NCBI GenBank assembly: GCA_021832495.1 | Contig: JAKBKR010000094.1 | Span: forward strand, 1-7,319 | Reading direction: 5' to 3' | DNA from: a bacterium | Lineage (GTDB): Archaea > Thermoplasmatota > Thermoplasmata > Lutacidiplasmatales > UBA184 | DNA: 7,319 bases | Shown here: positions 6,700-7,319 of the stretch, one piece after another | Numbering within the stretch: position 1 is the first letter of the stretch | Layout: each line of letters begins with the position of its first letter | Position numbers and translations under genes: made by a program | Notes under the pieces: model-generated | What the model was told of the DNA's origin: nothing | Database searches by the model: none | The model's input: the letters and a program-made list of their open reading frames with translations, nothing else

Positions 6700-7319
6700 A
6701 GATGAAGGACTCCCTGTCGTACGGCCGACGAAACAGCGATGAAGGTGGGGTTTGAGAACAACGCAAGCACCCCTATGTAACAAAGCTTGATGCCGATGAA
6801 GGCGCTCACCAGCCCCCCGACCCCGTAGATGAGCAGGTTCCTTCGCAGGAGCTCGACGGCGCTCTGGGGGCGGAACGAGGCCCCCCGCAGGGCGATCGGG
6901 ATGAGGAGCGGGATCATCAGGGCGTTGAACAGGAGCGCGGCGATCACCGCGATATGGGGGTTCGTCAGTTGCATGACGTTGAGCTCGGAGATGCCCGCGA
7001 ACCCGACGAAGACCGCCGGGATGATGGCAAAATACTTCGCCACATCGTTCGTGATGGAGAACGTGGTGAGGGCCCCCCGGGTGATGAGGAGCTGCTTTCC
7101 GATGGAGACCACCTCGATGAGTTTCGTGGGGTCGCTGTCGAGATCGACCATGTTGGCCGCCTCCTTGGCGGCGGAGGTGCCGGAGTTCATGGCGAGGCCC
7201 ACATCGGCGCGGGCGAGGGCGGGAGCGTCGTTCGTGCCGTCCCCGCTCATGGCCACGAGCCGGCCCATGGCCTTCTCCTGCTGGATGATGGAGAGCTTCT
7301 GCTCAGGCTTGGCCTCCGG
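6696..7319 (-). CDS. kdpB: Potassium-transporting ATPase ATP-binding subunit KdpB, partial (5' end missing)
   Basis: KdpB is the P-type ATPase subunit that powers K+ uptake by KdpFABC. Only the C-terminal 207 residues are in the window; the full family length is about 680. The visible fragment starts in the P domain (EAKPEQKL at 2-9) and includes GDGTNDAPAL at 26-35, the Mg2+-coordinating hinge motif of P-type ATPases. VDLDSDPTKLIE at 58-69 and the fifth-span motif TNDVAKYFAIIP at 90-101 follow; its Asp and Lys match E. coli D583 and K586, which couple hydrolysis to transport. Membrane spans lie at about 92-108, 121-140 and 161-186. The frame is open to the window edge, so the internal ATG at 7268 is not the start. 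About 20 residues at the C-terminus go beyond where the E. coli protein ends. kdpA and the phosphorylated-Asp motif should lie beyond base 7319. Confidence 0.96.
   Translation of the reverse strand, partial: PEAKPEQKLSIIQQEKAMGRLVAMSGDGTNDAPALARADVGLAMNSGTSAAKEAANMVDLDSDPTKLIEVVSIGKQLLITRGALTTFSITNDVAKYFAIIPAVFVGFAGISELNVMQLTNPHIAVIAALLFNALMIPLLIPIALRGASFRPQSAVELLRRNLLIYGVGGLVSAFIGIKLCYIGVLALFSNPTFIAVSSAVRQGVLHL

Noticed and set aside
6700..6783. Extended kdpC start at ATG 6783
   Set aside because: The added 28 residues lie inside kdpB and do not resemble KdpC; the ATG at 6699 gives the normal short N-terminus and an ATGA overlap.
1..7319. CRISPR arrays, tRNA or rRNA genes, insertion sequences
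   Set aside because: No spaced direct repeats, cloverleaf-like sequence, rRNA-like stretch, transposase frame or terminal inverted repeats were seen; the only marked repeats are the coding low-complexity run and the intergenic hairpin.

Overview
The window is a GC-rich stretch that looks archaeal. The evidence is an archaeal-type diphthine synthase (diphthamide on elongation factor 2 does not occur in bacteria), a TATA box placed about 26 bases ahead of an ATG so that the transcript would be leaderless, many N-glycosylation sequons in extracellular domains, and a PKD-rich surface protein. The combination of kdp genes, a large PKD surface protein and a Pro/Tyr/Gln-rich two-span membrane protein suggests an uncultivated euryarchaeote, perhaps of the Thermoplasmata. 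That placement is inference.

Layout. Bases 1-2835 (minus) hold most of a very long secreted or membrane-anchored protein built of PKD/Ig-like beta domains; its C-terminus lies beyond base 1. Bases 2836-3029 are a divergent promoter region. Bases 3030-3506 (plus) encode a 158-residue protein with a prion-like Pro/Tyr/Gln-rich head and two glycine-rich membrane spans. A perfect 11-bp inverted repeat at 3528-3551 separates it from a convergent cluster. From 7319 down to 3630 (minus) the order of transcription is kdpB (5' end missing), kdpC, a tandem-domain universal stress protein (UspA family), dph5, and an eight-cysteine zinc-ribbon protein of unknown function. Spacing is very tight: a 4-base ATGA overlap, then gaps of 3, 15 and about 34 bases. 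One polycistronic message is therefore likely.

How they may work together. KdpB and KdpC are subunits of the high-affinity K+-importing P-type ATPase; kdpA is expected upstream, outside the window. No KdpD/KdpE two-component genes are visible. Instead a UspA-type protein follows kdpC, as in the kdpFABCQ operon of Halobacterium salinarum, where the UspA-like KdpQ stands in for KdpDE. The same run continues into dph5 and the zinc-ribbon gene, which may tie K+ supply to translation or may be only positional. The most novel items are the zinc-ribbon protein, the prion-like membrane protein, and the kdp-usp-dph5-zinc-ribbon arrangement. No RNA genes, CRISPR arrays, insertion sequences or attachment sites were seen, and no gene-free stretch exceeds 300 bases.
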